Part shown: one piece after another, positions 6,254-11,946 of the stretch
How the letters are laid out: each line of letters starts with the position of its first letter
Position numbering within the stretch: the first letter of the stretch is position 1
Source: an uncultured Pseudomonadota bacterium
GTDB taxonomy: Bacteria > Pseudomonadota > Gammaproteobacteria > Xanthomonadales > Ahniellaceae
Length of the DNA: 11,946 bases
Direction of reading: 5' to 3'
NCBI GenBank assembly: GCA_937996755.1
Contig: CALKUS010000295.1
Coordinates: 1 to 11,946, forward strand
The notes under the pieces: generated by a model
Told to the model about the DNA's origin: nothing
Seen by the model: the letters and a program-made list of their open reading frames with translations, nothing else
Database searches by the model: none
Made by a program: the position numbers and the translations under genes

Positions 6254-6321
6254 GTGGGAGCGACTTCAGTCGCGATCTTTCCACATCGGCGGCAGAAGAT
6301 CGCGGCTGAAGCCGCTCCCAC
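6254..6321. repeat. REP doublet, two GTGGGAGC palindromes in inverted orientation
   Basis: The left arm (6254-6279) begins GTGGGAGCGACTTCAGTCGC. The right arm (6296-6321) is its reverse complement at 24 of 26 positions, with a 16-base spacer. Each arm contains its own small hairpin: GCGACT-TC-AGTCGC on the left and GCGGCT-GA-AGCCGC on the right. The GTGG head followed by an imperfect palindrome is the form of REP sequences mobilised by RAYT (TnpA_REP) proteins in pseudomonads and xanthomonads. The element fills the gap between sbcB and the DUF2461 gene and touches the sbcB stop (TAG at 6321-6323). It may limit read-through or protect the sbcB mRNA 3' end. Confidence 0.85.
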
Positions 6322-7748
6322 TACAAATCCGCCTCGAGCTCCCGTCCCCACGCTTCGAGCGAGTCCAGGATCGCGACATCCGCGCCATCGGCTCGGAGCT
6401 TCGCGATGCGAGCGCGATAGCCATCCAGCGAAAGGCCCAGGCCCGAGTCGCGCAGCAGGCGCATCCGGCGCAGCTCGCGCCAGCGCTCGTTCTCCGCGGG
6501 CGTCAGCGTGGCCGGGTAGTTGCGCGCGCGATAGCGGAACAGCAACTCGCGGCATCGCGCATCGCGGAAGCCGGTTTCGAGCGCGGCGAGCGATTCCGGC
6601 GGCGTGCTGCGCACGGTGCGGCCGTGGTTGCGATCGCCGTCGTCGAGGAAGCCGCCGCTGTAGATCGCGAGATCGGCGTCTTCAGGTTCGCGTGCCTCGC
6701 GTTCGCCGCCGAACAGCTCCGCGATCTTCGCCGGAACGCCGGTCGCGGCGCGCAGGCGCTGCGCGTTGTCGGCGGCGACGTCGGTGTCCAGGCCGATTCG
6801 CGCGAGGTCGACGCCCGCGAGTACCGACAGCGGCGCGAGGGCAGGGCAGCGGTTCGCGTGCACCACCTTCAGCGGCAGGCGTTCGACGCCTTCGGGCAGG
6901 TCGGCGCGCGGCGTGAACAGCCGATCGCGCAGCTCGTCGACCGGCAGCTCGATGAGCGGCGCGGGATCGACGGCGAGGTCGTAGACCACCACGCCGTTGT
7001 TCTGCGTGGGATGCGGCGCGAGCGGCACGACCATCGCGATGCAGCCGCGACGCGCCGGATAGCGCGACGACGCGTGCAGCACGGGCACCTGCGCGGCCCA
7101 GTCGAGCAGCGCGAACGCGCGCTTCTTGCTGCGCAGGCCGAGGTAATAGTCGAAGAGGCGCGGTTGCCGCGCTCGCACGAGCCGCGCGAGCGCGAGCGTG
7201 GCCTCGACGTCGACGAGCGCATCGTGCGCACCTTCGTGCGCGATGCCGTTGCGCGACGTGAGGTCCTCGAGGCGGAAGCTCGGCGTGCACGCCTCGCGCT
7301 CCGGCCATTCGATGCCGTCCGGCCGCAGCGCGTAGCAGAGCCGCATCAGGTCGATCAGGTCCCAGCGCGAATTGCCGTTCTGCCATTCGCGCGCGTACGG
7401 ATCGTGGAAGTTGCGGTAGAGGAGGTTGCGCGTGAACTCGTCGTCGAAGCGAATCGAGTTGTAGCCGGCACCGCACGTGCCCGGCTCGGCGAGCAATTCG
7501 CTCACGCGCGCCGCGAATTCCGCCTCGTTCACGCCGTCGCGAAGCGCACGTTGCGGCGTGATGCGCGTGATCAGGCAGGCTTCCGGGGCGGGCAATACGT
7601 CGCGCGGCGGCTGGCAGTAGAACGCCACCGCATCGCCGATCGGGCGCAGCTCCATATCGGTGCGGATGCCGGCGAACTGCGCCGGGCGATCGCGTCGCGG
7701 ATCCGCGCCGAACGTCTCGTAGTCGTGCCAGAAGAAGGTTTCGCCCAC
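6321..7748 (-). CDS. sbcB: Exodeoxyribonuclease I
   Basis: The product has 475 residues, the same length as E. coli ExoI. It degrades single-stranded DNA 3' to 5' and acts in mismatch repair and in trimming recombination substrates. DEDDh catalytic residues are visible: D9 and E11 in FWHDYETFG, D102 in GYNSIRFDDEFTRN, and H175 and D180 in EGAHDALVDVEAT. NGNSRWDLIDLMRLCYALRP and YLGLRSKKRAFALLDW are also characteristic. The SH3-like and C-terminal helical domains follow to the end (LDSLEAWGRELEADL). The start is a GTG giving MGETFFWHDYE, with no clear Shine-Dalgarno. No ATG is available upstream in frame and the length agrees with the family. It is divergent from the secreted NTF2-like gene. 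Confidence 0.95.
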   Translation of the reverse strand: MGETFFWHDYETFGADPRRDRPAQFAGIRTDMELRPIGDAVAFYCQPPRDVLPAPEACLITRITPQRALRDGVNEAEFAARVSELLAEPGTCGAGYNSIRFDDEFTRNLLYRNFHDPYAREWQNGNSRWDLIDLMRLCYALRPDGIEWPEREACTPSFRLEDLTSRNGIAHEGAHDALVDVEATLALARLVRARQPRLFDYYLGLRSKKRAFALLDWAAQVPVLHASSRYPARRGCIAMVVPLAPHPTQNNGVVVYDLAVDPAPLIELPVDELRDRLFTPRADLPEGVERLPLKVVHANRCPALAPLSVLAGVDLARIGLDTDVAADNAQRLRAATGVPAKIAELFGGEREAREPEDADLAIYSGGFLDDGDRNHGRTVRSTPPESLAALETGFRDARCRELLFRYRARNYPATLTPAENERWRELRRMRLLRDSGLGLSLDGYRARIAKLRADGADVAILDSLEAWGRELEADL

Positions 7749-7877
7749 GGCCCAGTCTAAGCGGACGCGCGTCGCGCCGGGCGAGACCGCGCGCGAAGGA
7801 TCGAGAAAGAACGCGACAGCGCGTGAGGCAGGGATTGCGCAGAATGAGCAGCGACTGGCCGGGCGGGCGCCGTGGAA

Positions 7878-7904
7878 TTGGACCTACCGTCAGCCATCTA
7901 GAAT
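7878..7904 (+). promoter_or_regulatory. Possible sigma70 promoter of the NTF2-like gene
   Basis: TTGGAC (7878-7883) and TAGAAT (7899-7904) are separated by 15 bases. The -10 matches 5 of 6 consensus positions. The spacer is shorter than the preferred 17, so this is tentative. It lies in the 195-base divergent gap between the sbcB start at 7748 and the GTG at 7944; I found no convincing promoter for sbcB in that gap. Confidence 0.35.
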
Positions 7905-7943
7905 GCCTATCGTACGTGCCAATTCGAATCGTGGAGGAAGCTC

Positions 7944-8399
7944 GTGAACCGCACCGCCGCCGCAACCGTCGCCGGACTCGCACTGCTCGTCGCCGCACCT
8001 GCCGTCGTGGCCGACGACGTCGCCGACCTCATCGCCACGGACCAGCGCATGCAACGCGCGTTCGTCGACCGCGACCTCGTGGCGCTCGAGGAAATCCTCA
8101 CCGACGACTACGTGCTCGTGCTCTGGAACGGCGTCGAGCGACGCAAGCGCGAGATCATCGACTCCGTGCGCTCGCCCGACACGCGCTGGGAAGTGAACGA
8201 GACCAGCGGCTGGCAGGTCCGCGTGCACGGCGACCTCGCCATCGTCGTTGCCACGCTGCACCAGAAGGGCGTCGACCACGGCGAGGCCTTCGACAGCAAC
8301 GTGAAGTTCTCCGACACCTACCTTCGCGAGAACGGCAGGTGGCGCAACGTCCACGCGCACGCGTCGAAGTCGGTGCCGGTCGAGGGCGCGGGCAGTTGA
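7944..8399 (+). CDS. Secreted NTF2-like protein (DUF4440/SnoaL type)
   Basis: The product has 151 residues from a GTG start preceded by GGAGGAAG. Residues 1-23 (MNRTAAATVAGLALLVAAPA, then VVA) form a signal peptide ending before DDVADLI, so the protein is periplasmic or secreted. The mature part has the alpha+beta cone pattern of DUF4440: an N-terminal helix ADLIATDQRMQRAFVDRDLV, the turn LEEILTDDYVLVLWNG, then strands ending VKFSDTYLRENGRWRNVHAH. DUF4440 proteins include ketosteroid-isomerase-like enzymes and many binding proteins of unknown ligand. No catalytic set can be assigned. It is transcribed alone, divergent from sbcB and convergent with the metal-transport permease gene; the 56 bases between the stops show no clear terminator. 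Confidence 0.82.
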   Translation: MNRTAAATVAGLALLVAAPAVVADDVADLIATDQRMQRAFVDRDLVALEEILTDDYVLVLWNGVERRKREIIDSVRSPDTRWEVNETSGWQVRVHGDLAIVVATLHQKGVDHGEAFDSNVKFSDTYLRENGRWRNVHAHASKSVPVEGAGS

Positions 8400-8455
8400 T
8401 CGTCAGTTTGCACCGAGGCCTGCGTCCCTGCGGTCCTCCGTTCGCCATCCATGGC

Positions 8456-9241
8456 TCACCCGATCGCGCGCAGCGGACGTGGGTGCGTCCGCAATGCGCG
8501 CGCGATCGACCACAACAGCGCGCAACCGGCGAGCGTCCAGACGATCATCGCGCCGCTGGGCAGGTCGAGCACGGCGGAGAGTACGAGGCCGCTGACGTAG
8601 CCGGCGATGCCGATCGCGTACGCGGCGATCAGTGCGCGCCTGCCGGTGGCGCGCGCGGTCGCGAGCGCGGGCACGATGAGGCTCGCGAACACCAGGTACA
8701 CGCCGACCAGTTGCACGGACGCCGTGATGGCGAGCGCGAACACCGGGTAGAACCAGCCGCCCGCGATGCGCTGGCGCAGCCACGCCATCGCCACGAGCAG
8801 CAGCGCCGACAGGATCGCCGCGGGCACGAGCTGGCCGTAGCTCACCCAGAGGATTTGCCCCACCAGCAGGTCCTTCAGGTGCTCGCCGCCCTGCGGATTG
8901 TTCGCGAGCAGCAGCAGGCCGCCGGTGGCCGCGAGCACGAACAGCGTGCCGATCAGCGGCTCCTGGCGCTCGGGCCAGCGCTTGTCGGTCCACGCGAGCA
9001 GCGCGGATCCGGCGAGCGCGGCGCCCGCGGCGGCGAGCTCGACGCCGAGCCCGTGCTCGTCCATGCCGAAGAACTGCGCGCCGATCACGCCGAGCGCGGC
9101 GATCTGCGCGATCGCGAGGTCGATGAAGATGATGCCGCGCGCGAGCACCTGCCGCCCGAGCGGCACATGCGTCGCGAGCACGATCAGGCCCGCGACGCAT
9201 GCGGGCCCGAGGATCGATGCGTCGAGGCCGTCCCAGTTCAT
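8456..9241 (-). CDS. Metal ABC transporter permease (ABC-3 family, ZnuB-like)
   Basis: The product has 261 residues and about eight hydrophobic segments. ABC-3 family landmarks are ARGIIFIDLAIAQIAALGV (34-52), LVGVYLVFASLIVPALATA (178-196) and the LDLPSGAMIVWTLAG stretch (225-239). It would form the inner-membrane channel for Zn2+ or Mn2+ delivered by the binding protein encoded just upstream. Its ATG overlaps the stop of that gene as ATGA (9238-9241), which is tight translational coupling. The gene is the last of the operon and faces the NTF2-like gene. Divergence from classical ZnuB suggests a separate branch of the family. The ATPase partner is not in the window. Confidence 0.88.
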   Translation of the reverse strand: MNWDGLDASILGPACVAGLIVLATHVPLGRQVLARGIIFIDLAIAQIAALGVIGAQFFGMDEHGLGVELAAAGAALAGSALLAWTDKRWPERQEPLIGTLFVLAATGGLLLLANNPQGGEHLKDLLVGQILWVSYGQLVPAAILSALLLVAMAWLRQRIAGGWFYPVFALAITASVQLVGVYLVFASLIVPALATARATGRRALIAAYAIGIAGYVSGLVLSAVLDLPSGAMIVWTLAGCALLWSIARALRTHPRPLRAIG

Positions 9242-10134
9242 TTCGCGGCCCCGAGCAACTTGTCGATCGTGGAATCGAACAGGCCGAACAGGTCCTTCGC
9301 CTGGTCGTCGCCGCCGACCGTGAACGGCAGCACGACCGCGGGCACGCCCGTGCGCTCGGACAGCCACTGCGACGGCTTCTCGTCCTGGTAGGCCGCGCAC
9401 ACGATGGCGATCGGGTTCTGCGCCTTCGTCGTCGCGATCAGCTCGGAAAGGTGCGAGCTCGTCGGCGGCACGCCCGGCTTCGGCTCGAGCTGTCCGATCT
9501 CGTCGAGCCCGAGCCAGCGCTCGAGGTAGACCCAACTCACGTGGTGCACCACGAGGTGGCGGCCCTTCAACGGCGCGGCCTTCGCTTCCCACTTCGCCAT
9601 CGCGTCGTTCCAGCGCGTCGTGAAATCGGCGAGGCGCTGCGCGTAGCTCGCGGCGTTCGCGGCGTCGAGCTGCGCGAGCCGTGCCGACAACGCGTTCGCG
9701 ATGATGAGCAGGCGATGCGGGTCGAGGTGCACGTGCGGGTTGCCTTGCGGATGCACGTCGCCGAGCGCGCGATCGACCGTGCCGGGCTTGTCGAGCGTCT
9801 CGACCTGCGACGCGGCGTAGAACGCGCCGTCGCCCGATGCGATCCTGCCGTTGCCCGACTGCCGCACGAGCTGCGGCAGCCAGCCCACCTCGAGCTCGGC
9901 GCCCGTGCAGACGAGCAGGTCCGCGCGGCGCACGCGCGCGATGAGGCTCGGGCGCGCTTCGATCTGGTGCGGGTCCTGCTTCGCGGTCGTCGCGACGGAT
10001 ACCTCGACCGCGTCGCCGGCGAGCTCCTGCACGAGCGCGCCCCATTCCGGCTCGCAGGCGAAGACGGAGAGCTTCGCGTGGGCGGGCAGCGAGACGACCA
10101 GCGCCATCGCGAACAGCAGCTTCATGTTCTTCAT
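9238..10134 (-). CDS. Periplasmic metal-binding protein of a zinc/manganese ABC transporter (ZnuA-like)
   Basis: The product has 298 residues with a signal peptide of about 20 residues (MKNMKLLFAMALVVSLPAHA). It belongs to the cluster-9/TroA group of solute-binding proteins. Likely metal ligands are H56 in QDPHQIEARPS, H134 or H136 in NPHVHLDPH, H198 in VVHHVSWVYLERW, and D276 or D277 in FTVGGDD. Three His and one Asp favour Zn2+, as in AztC/TroA-type sites. The His-rich loop typical of ZnuA is very short here (DVHPQGNPH). AGGAG, part of which overlaps the porin stop codon, is 6 bases before the ATG at 10134, so this start is preferred over the ATG at 10125. Metal identity is inferred from ligands and neighbours. 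Confidence 0.9.
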   Translation of the reverse strand: MKNMKLLFAMALVVSLPAHAKLSVFACEPEWGALVQELAGDAVEVSVATTAKQDPHQIEARPSLIARVRRADLLVCTGAELEVGWLPQLVRQSGNGRIASGDGAFYAASQVETLDKPGTVDRALGDVHPQGNPHVHLDPHRLLIIANALSARLAQLDAANAASYAQRLADFTTRWNDAMAKWEAKAAPLKGRHLVVHHVSWVYLERWLGLDEIGQLEPKPGVPPTSSHLSELIATTKAQNPIAIVCAAYQDEKPSQWLSERTGVPAVVLPFTVGGDDQAKDLFGLFDSTIDKLLGAAK

Positions 10135-10143
10135 GTTCGTCTC

Positions 10144-11472
10144 CTAGAACTTGTGCGCGCCGTGCGCACCGAAGCTCACCTGGTACTGCAGGGTGAGCAC
10201 GCGATCGCTGTCGTCCTCATTCGGACGGTCGTAGGAAAGCAGCAGGCGCAGCAGGCTGAACTCGCTGTTGAGCCAGGTGAGTACGACGCCGTGGCGGTAC
10301 GGATCGAAGCCGTTCGCGTACGGCGTGTCGTCGCCGGCCCAGAGCTTGTCGTAGCGGTAGCCCGTCTCCCACTGGCGGTTGATGCGGTACACGCCTTCGA
10401 CGTAGGCACCGCTGCGGTTGCCGTTCCACGCAGCGGGTGCGAGCACGCCGTCGGGATCCACGAAGTCGCCGTCGCGCGATTCGTGGAAGTACTCGCTGCG
10501 CAACTGGATGCCGCCGTCCTTCGTGTTGCCGTCCGGGGCCCACTTCCAGGTGAAATCGGCGAGCCAGAGCTGCTCGTCGCCACTGAAGCCGTCGCTGCCG
10601 TCGCGCGCGTCGGCGTCCAGGTACGAGACGCCCGCGAGCCACGAATTCTCGTCGCCGACATCCCCGCCCGCATGCACTGCGAGCGTGTACGCACCGACGC
10701 CGTCATGCGAGGCGCCTTCGGCCGGGACCGCGTTGCCGCGCAGCGCTTCGCCGCTGAACTCGAGGTACGTGTCCGTCGGCGCGACCCAGCGCACCTGCAC
10801 GCCGTCGTCGCCGTACTGGTTGCCGAGGAACGCCTGGTACGCGAGCGGGCGGTCCGGGAACTTGTCGGTGTGCGTGTGGTGCGAATTGAGGTAGCCGATG
10901 TTCGAGAAGAAGCGCCCCGCGCGCAGCGACCATCCGGCCGGCAGCGCCGTCGTGTCGATGAACGCTTCCTCGATGCCCACCGAGTCCGCGCCGTCCTCGG
11001 TTTCCGCGGCGAGCGTGAGCTGGCCGTAGAACTTGTCGTCCACGTTCGCGGCGAGCGAGAGCTCCGACTCGCCGAGCGACAGGCCGTCCGCCGACGGCTC
11101 GCCCTCACCGACGAGCGGGAAGCCCGAGCGCGCGTAGGCGTCGCCGTCGAGCGAGTGGTGCGCGTACTGCCCGTCGAGGATCACGCTGATCGCGGGGTTG
11201 AACGCGTTGCCGCTGCTGTCGGCGGAGGACGCTGCCGACGGCGGCGGTGCAGCCGGTGGCGCGGAGGCGACGGGCGCCGATTTCAGCTGCGCGATTTCCG
11301 CGCGTGCCGCCTCGAGCGCGGCGAGCACCTGCGCGGTCTGCTCGCGCATGGCCTGCGCCTGCGCTTCGAGCGCGGCGATGCGCGCTTCGAGCGCATCGGT
11401 ATCGGGTGGGTTTTCGGCGAACGCGGCCGTGCTGGCCGCGAGCAATAGCGCGGGTGCGAATGACTTTCGCAT
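10144..11472 (-). CDS. Outer-membrane porin with N-terminal coiled coil, metal-operon associated
   Basis: The product has 442 residues. A signal peptide (about 1-19, MRKSFAPALLLAASTAAFA) is followed by a heptad coiled coil (about 27-65, with DALEARIAALEAQAQAMREQ). Next come an Ala/Pro linker (about 66-84) and a beta-barrel region from about 95, with alternating aromatic strands such as WKWAPDGNT, AYVEGVYRINRQWETGYRYD and VVLTWLNSEFSLLRLLLSYD. The protein ends in Phe (GAHGAHKF), as many barrels do. Coiled coil plus barrel and length resemble OprP/OprO-type trimeric porins. His clusters SHHTHTD and HGAHKF, with many acidic residues, suit a cation pathway; this is inference. It has no TonB box or plug, so it is not a TonB-dependent receptor. 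The start at 11472 has GGA 8 bases upstream. Confidence 0.75.
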   Translation of the reverse strand: MRKSFAPALLLAASTAAFAENPPDTDALEARIAALEAQAQAMREQTAQVLAALEAARAEIAQLKSAPVASAPPAAPPPSAASSADSSGNAFNPAISVILDGQYAHHSLDGDAYARSGFPLVGEGEPSADGLSLGESELSLAANVDDKFYGQLTLAAETEDGADSVGIEEAFIDTTALPAGWSLRAGRFFSNIGYLNSHHTHTDKFPDRPLAYQAFLGNQYGDDGVQVRWVAPTDTYLEFSGEALRGNAVPAEGASHDGVGAYTLAVHAGGDVGDENSWLAGVSYLDADARDGSDGFSGDEQLWLADFTWKWAPDGNTKDGGIQLRSEYFHESRDGDFVDPDGVLAPAAWNGNRSGAYVEGVYRINRQWETGYRYDKLWAGDDTPYANGFDPYRHGVVLTWLNSEFSLLRLLLSYDRPNEDDSDRVLTLQYQVSFGAHGAHKF

Positions 11473-11545
11473 GATGGAATTCCGTTCGATCGTGACGAGG
11501 ACGCGCGCAGGCACGAGTCGCGTGCAGGCGGCGTTCGGGTACGAC

Positions 11546-11562
11546 GCGGCCGCGCGGGCCGC
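11546..11562 (-). other. GC hairpin between the His-rich gene and the porin gene
   Basis: GCGGCC (11546-11551) and GGCCGC (11557-11562) form a 6-bp stem with a 5-base loop inside the 100-base gap between the two genes. No T-run follows. It could adjust relative expression within the operon, or be chance in GC-rich DNA. I see no -35/-10 pair in this gap that would give the porin its own promoter. Confidence 0.3.
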
Positions 11563-11572
11563 GGTGCCGCGA

Positions 11573-11923
11573 TCAGGCGATCGGCGGACGGAACGGGACG
11601 CCGCGGCCCGGATCGGGCGGTGGCGATTCGTCGCGCACCGTCGGCCGCAGGTGCGGCGCGGGCGCGGCAGGCAGGGTGTACATCGTGAGGTGCGCGGGCA
11701 CTTCGGCGGCCGTCGCACCCTGCAGCCAGTCGTGGTCGCCGTGCGTGTCGCCCTGGTCCCTGGGGCCCGGCTCGTCGGCGAGGTGCACGTGCGGCGCGTC
11801 GGCATGGCCGTGCAGCGCCGCGTGGACATCGCACGCGATGATCAGCACCGGGCGCAACAGCACGCCGAGCACGAGCATCGGCAGGAGCCACAGGCGCAGG
11901 CGGCGGGCGAGGGCGCGGGACAT
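11573..11923 (-). CDS. Small His-rich membrane-anchored protein
   Basis: The product has 116 residues. An N-terminal basic and hydrophobic stretch (residues 1-30, MSRALARRLRLWLLPMLVLG followed by VLLRPVLIIA) is a signal peptide or anchor. IIAC at 28-31 fits a lipobox with C31 as the lipidated residue, and D32 would then favour inner-membrane retention; R24 inside the hydrophobic stretch makes this uncertain. The following segment (32-65) holds seven His plus several Asp, including HAALHGHADAPHVH and THGDHD, a plausible loose Zn2+ or other divalent metal site. The tail is Pro-rich and ends FRPPIA, as in other small metal-operon proteins I recall. No homologue can be named. It is the first visible gene of the metal-import operon and may act as a periplasmic metal chaperone or sensor. 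Confidence 0.65.
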   Translation of the reverse strand: MSRALARRLRLWLLPMLVLGVLLRPVLIIACDVHAALHGHADAPHVHLADEPGPRDQGDTHGDHDWLQGATAAEVPAHLTMYTLPAAPAPHLRPTVRDESPPPDPGRGVPFRPPIA

Positions 11924-11946
11924 GGACGGCCGAGGTTATGCGACGC

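Noticed and set aside
8400..8455. Terminator between the converging NTF2-like and permease genes
   Set aside because: Only short imperfect pairings such as ACCG/CGGT and repeated CGCAGG are present, with no stable stem and no T-run.
7823..9391. Plus-strand open frame of 522 codons covering the NTF2-like gene and the permease region
   Set aside because: It is Arg-rich, runs out of frame through the NTF2-like gene and antisense to the permease, and has no family features.
9242..10045. Longer reading of the permease running back through the metal-binding protein gene
   Set aside because: The extra part is an Arg/Ala-rich shadow. The ATG at 9241 overlaps the previous stop and begins directly with the first membrane segment.
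9199..11448. Open frame of about 750 codons on the plus strand, antisense to the porin and metal-binding protein genes
   Set aside because: It is the mirror of real genes in GC-rich DNA: Arg/Val/Ala-rich, low complexity, no ribosome site or recognisable domain, while the minus-strand genes have signal peptides, motifs and overlapping starts.
11473..11829. 119-residue upstream extension of the porin reading frame
   Set aside because: It overlaps the His-rich gene, is Arg/Thr-rich, and would bury the signal peptide that begins at 11472.

Overview
The window is GC-rich, densely packed and mostly coded on the minus strand. Its gene content (Rnk, exonuclease I, an NhaR-type regulator, DUF2461, DUF4785) and a GTGGGAGC-type REP doublet point to a gammaproteobacterium, probably of the Lysobacterales/Xanthomonadales. 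That placement is inferred from gene families and base composition, not from a marker gene. It looks like ordinary chromosome: no transposase, integrase, phage gene, tRNA, rRNA or CRISPR array is visible, and no stretch over 300 bases lacks a gene.

Layout. At the left edge is the 5' end of a minus-strand MFS transporter (1-95). Two overlapping plus-strand genes follow: a His/Asp-containing membrane protein (140-805) and a DUF1905 protein (798-1079). A palindrome (1092-1138) separates them from eight minus-strand genes. In transcription order these are sbcB (7748-6321), a REP doublet, a DUF2461 gene (6241-5552), an nhaR-like gene (5550-4627), rnk (4502-4089), a 54-residue TFPASDP protein whose GTG start overlaps the rnk stop (4092-3928), a universal stress protein (3837-3412), a secreted alpha/beta hydrolase (3211-2357) and a secreted DUF4785 protein (2346-1153). 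The hydrolase/DUF4785 pair has its own good sigma70-like promoter, whose -35 lies inside an inverted repeat that looks like an operator.

A plus-strand gene for a secreted NTF2-like (DUF4440/SnoaL-type) protein (7944-8399) is divergent from sbcB. The right third is a minus-strand metal-import operon: a His-rich membrane-anchored small protein (11923-11573), a coiled-coil outer-membrane porin (11472-10144), a cluster-9 periplasmic metal-binding protein (10134-9238) and an ABC-3 permease (9241-8456). The last three are joined by overlaps or near-overlaps. Together they could carry a metal, most likely zinc, from outside the cell to the inner membrane. The ATPase is not in the window.

The points most worth following are the metal-import operon with its porin and His-rich protein, the promoter/operator of the hydrolase-DUF4785 pair, the small gene coupled to rnk, and the two REP arms whose differences preserve each arm's own hairpin.
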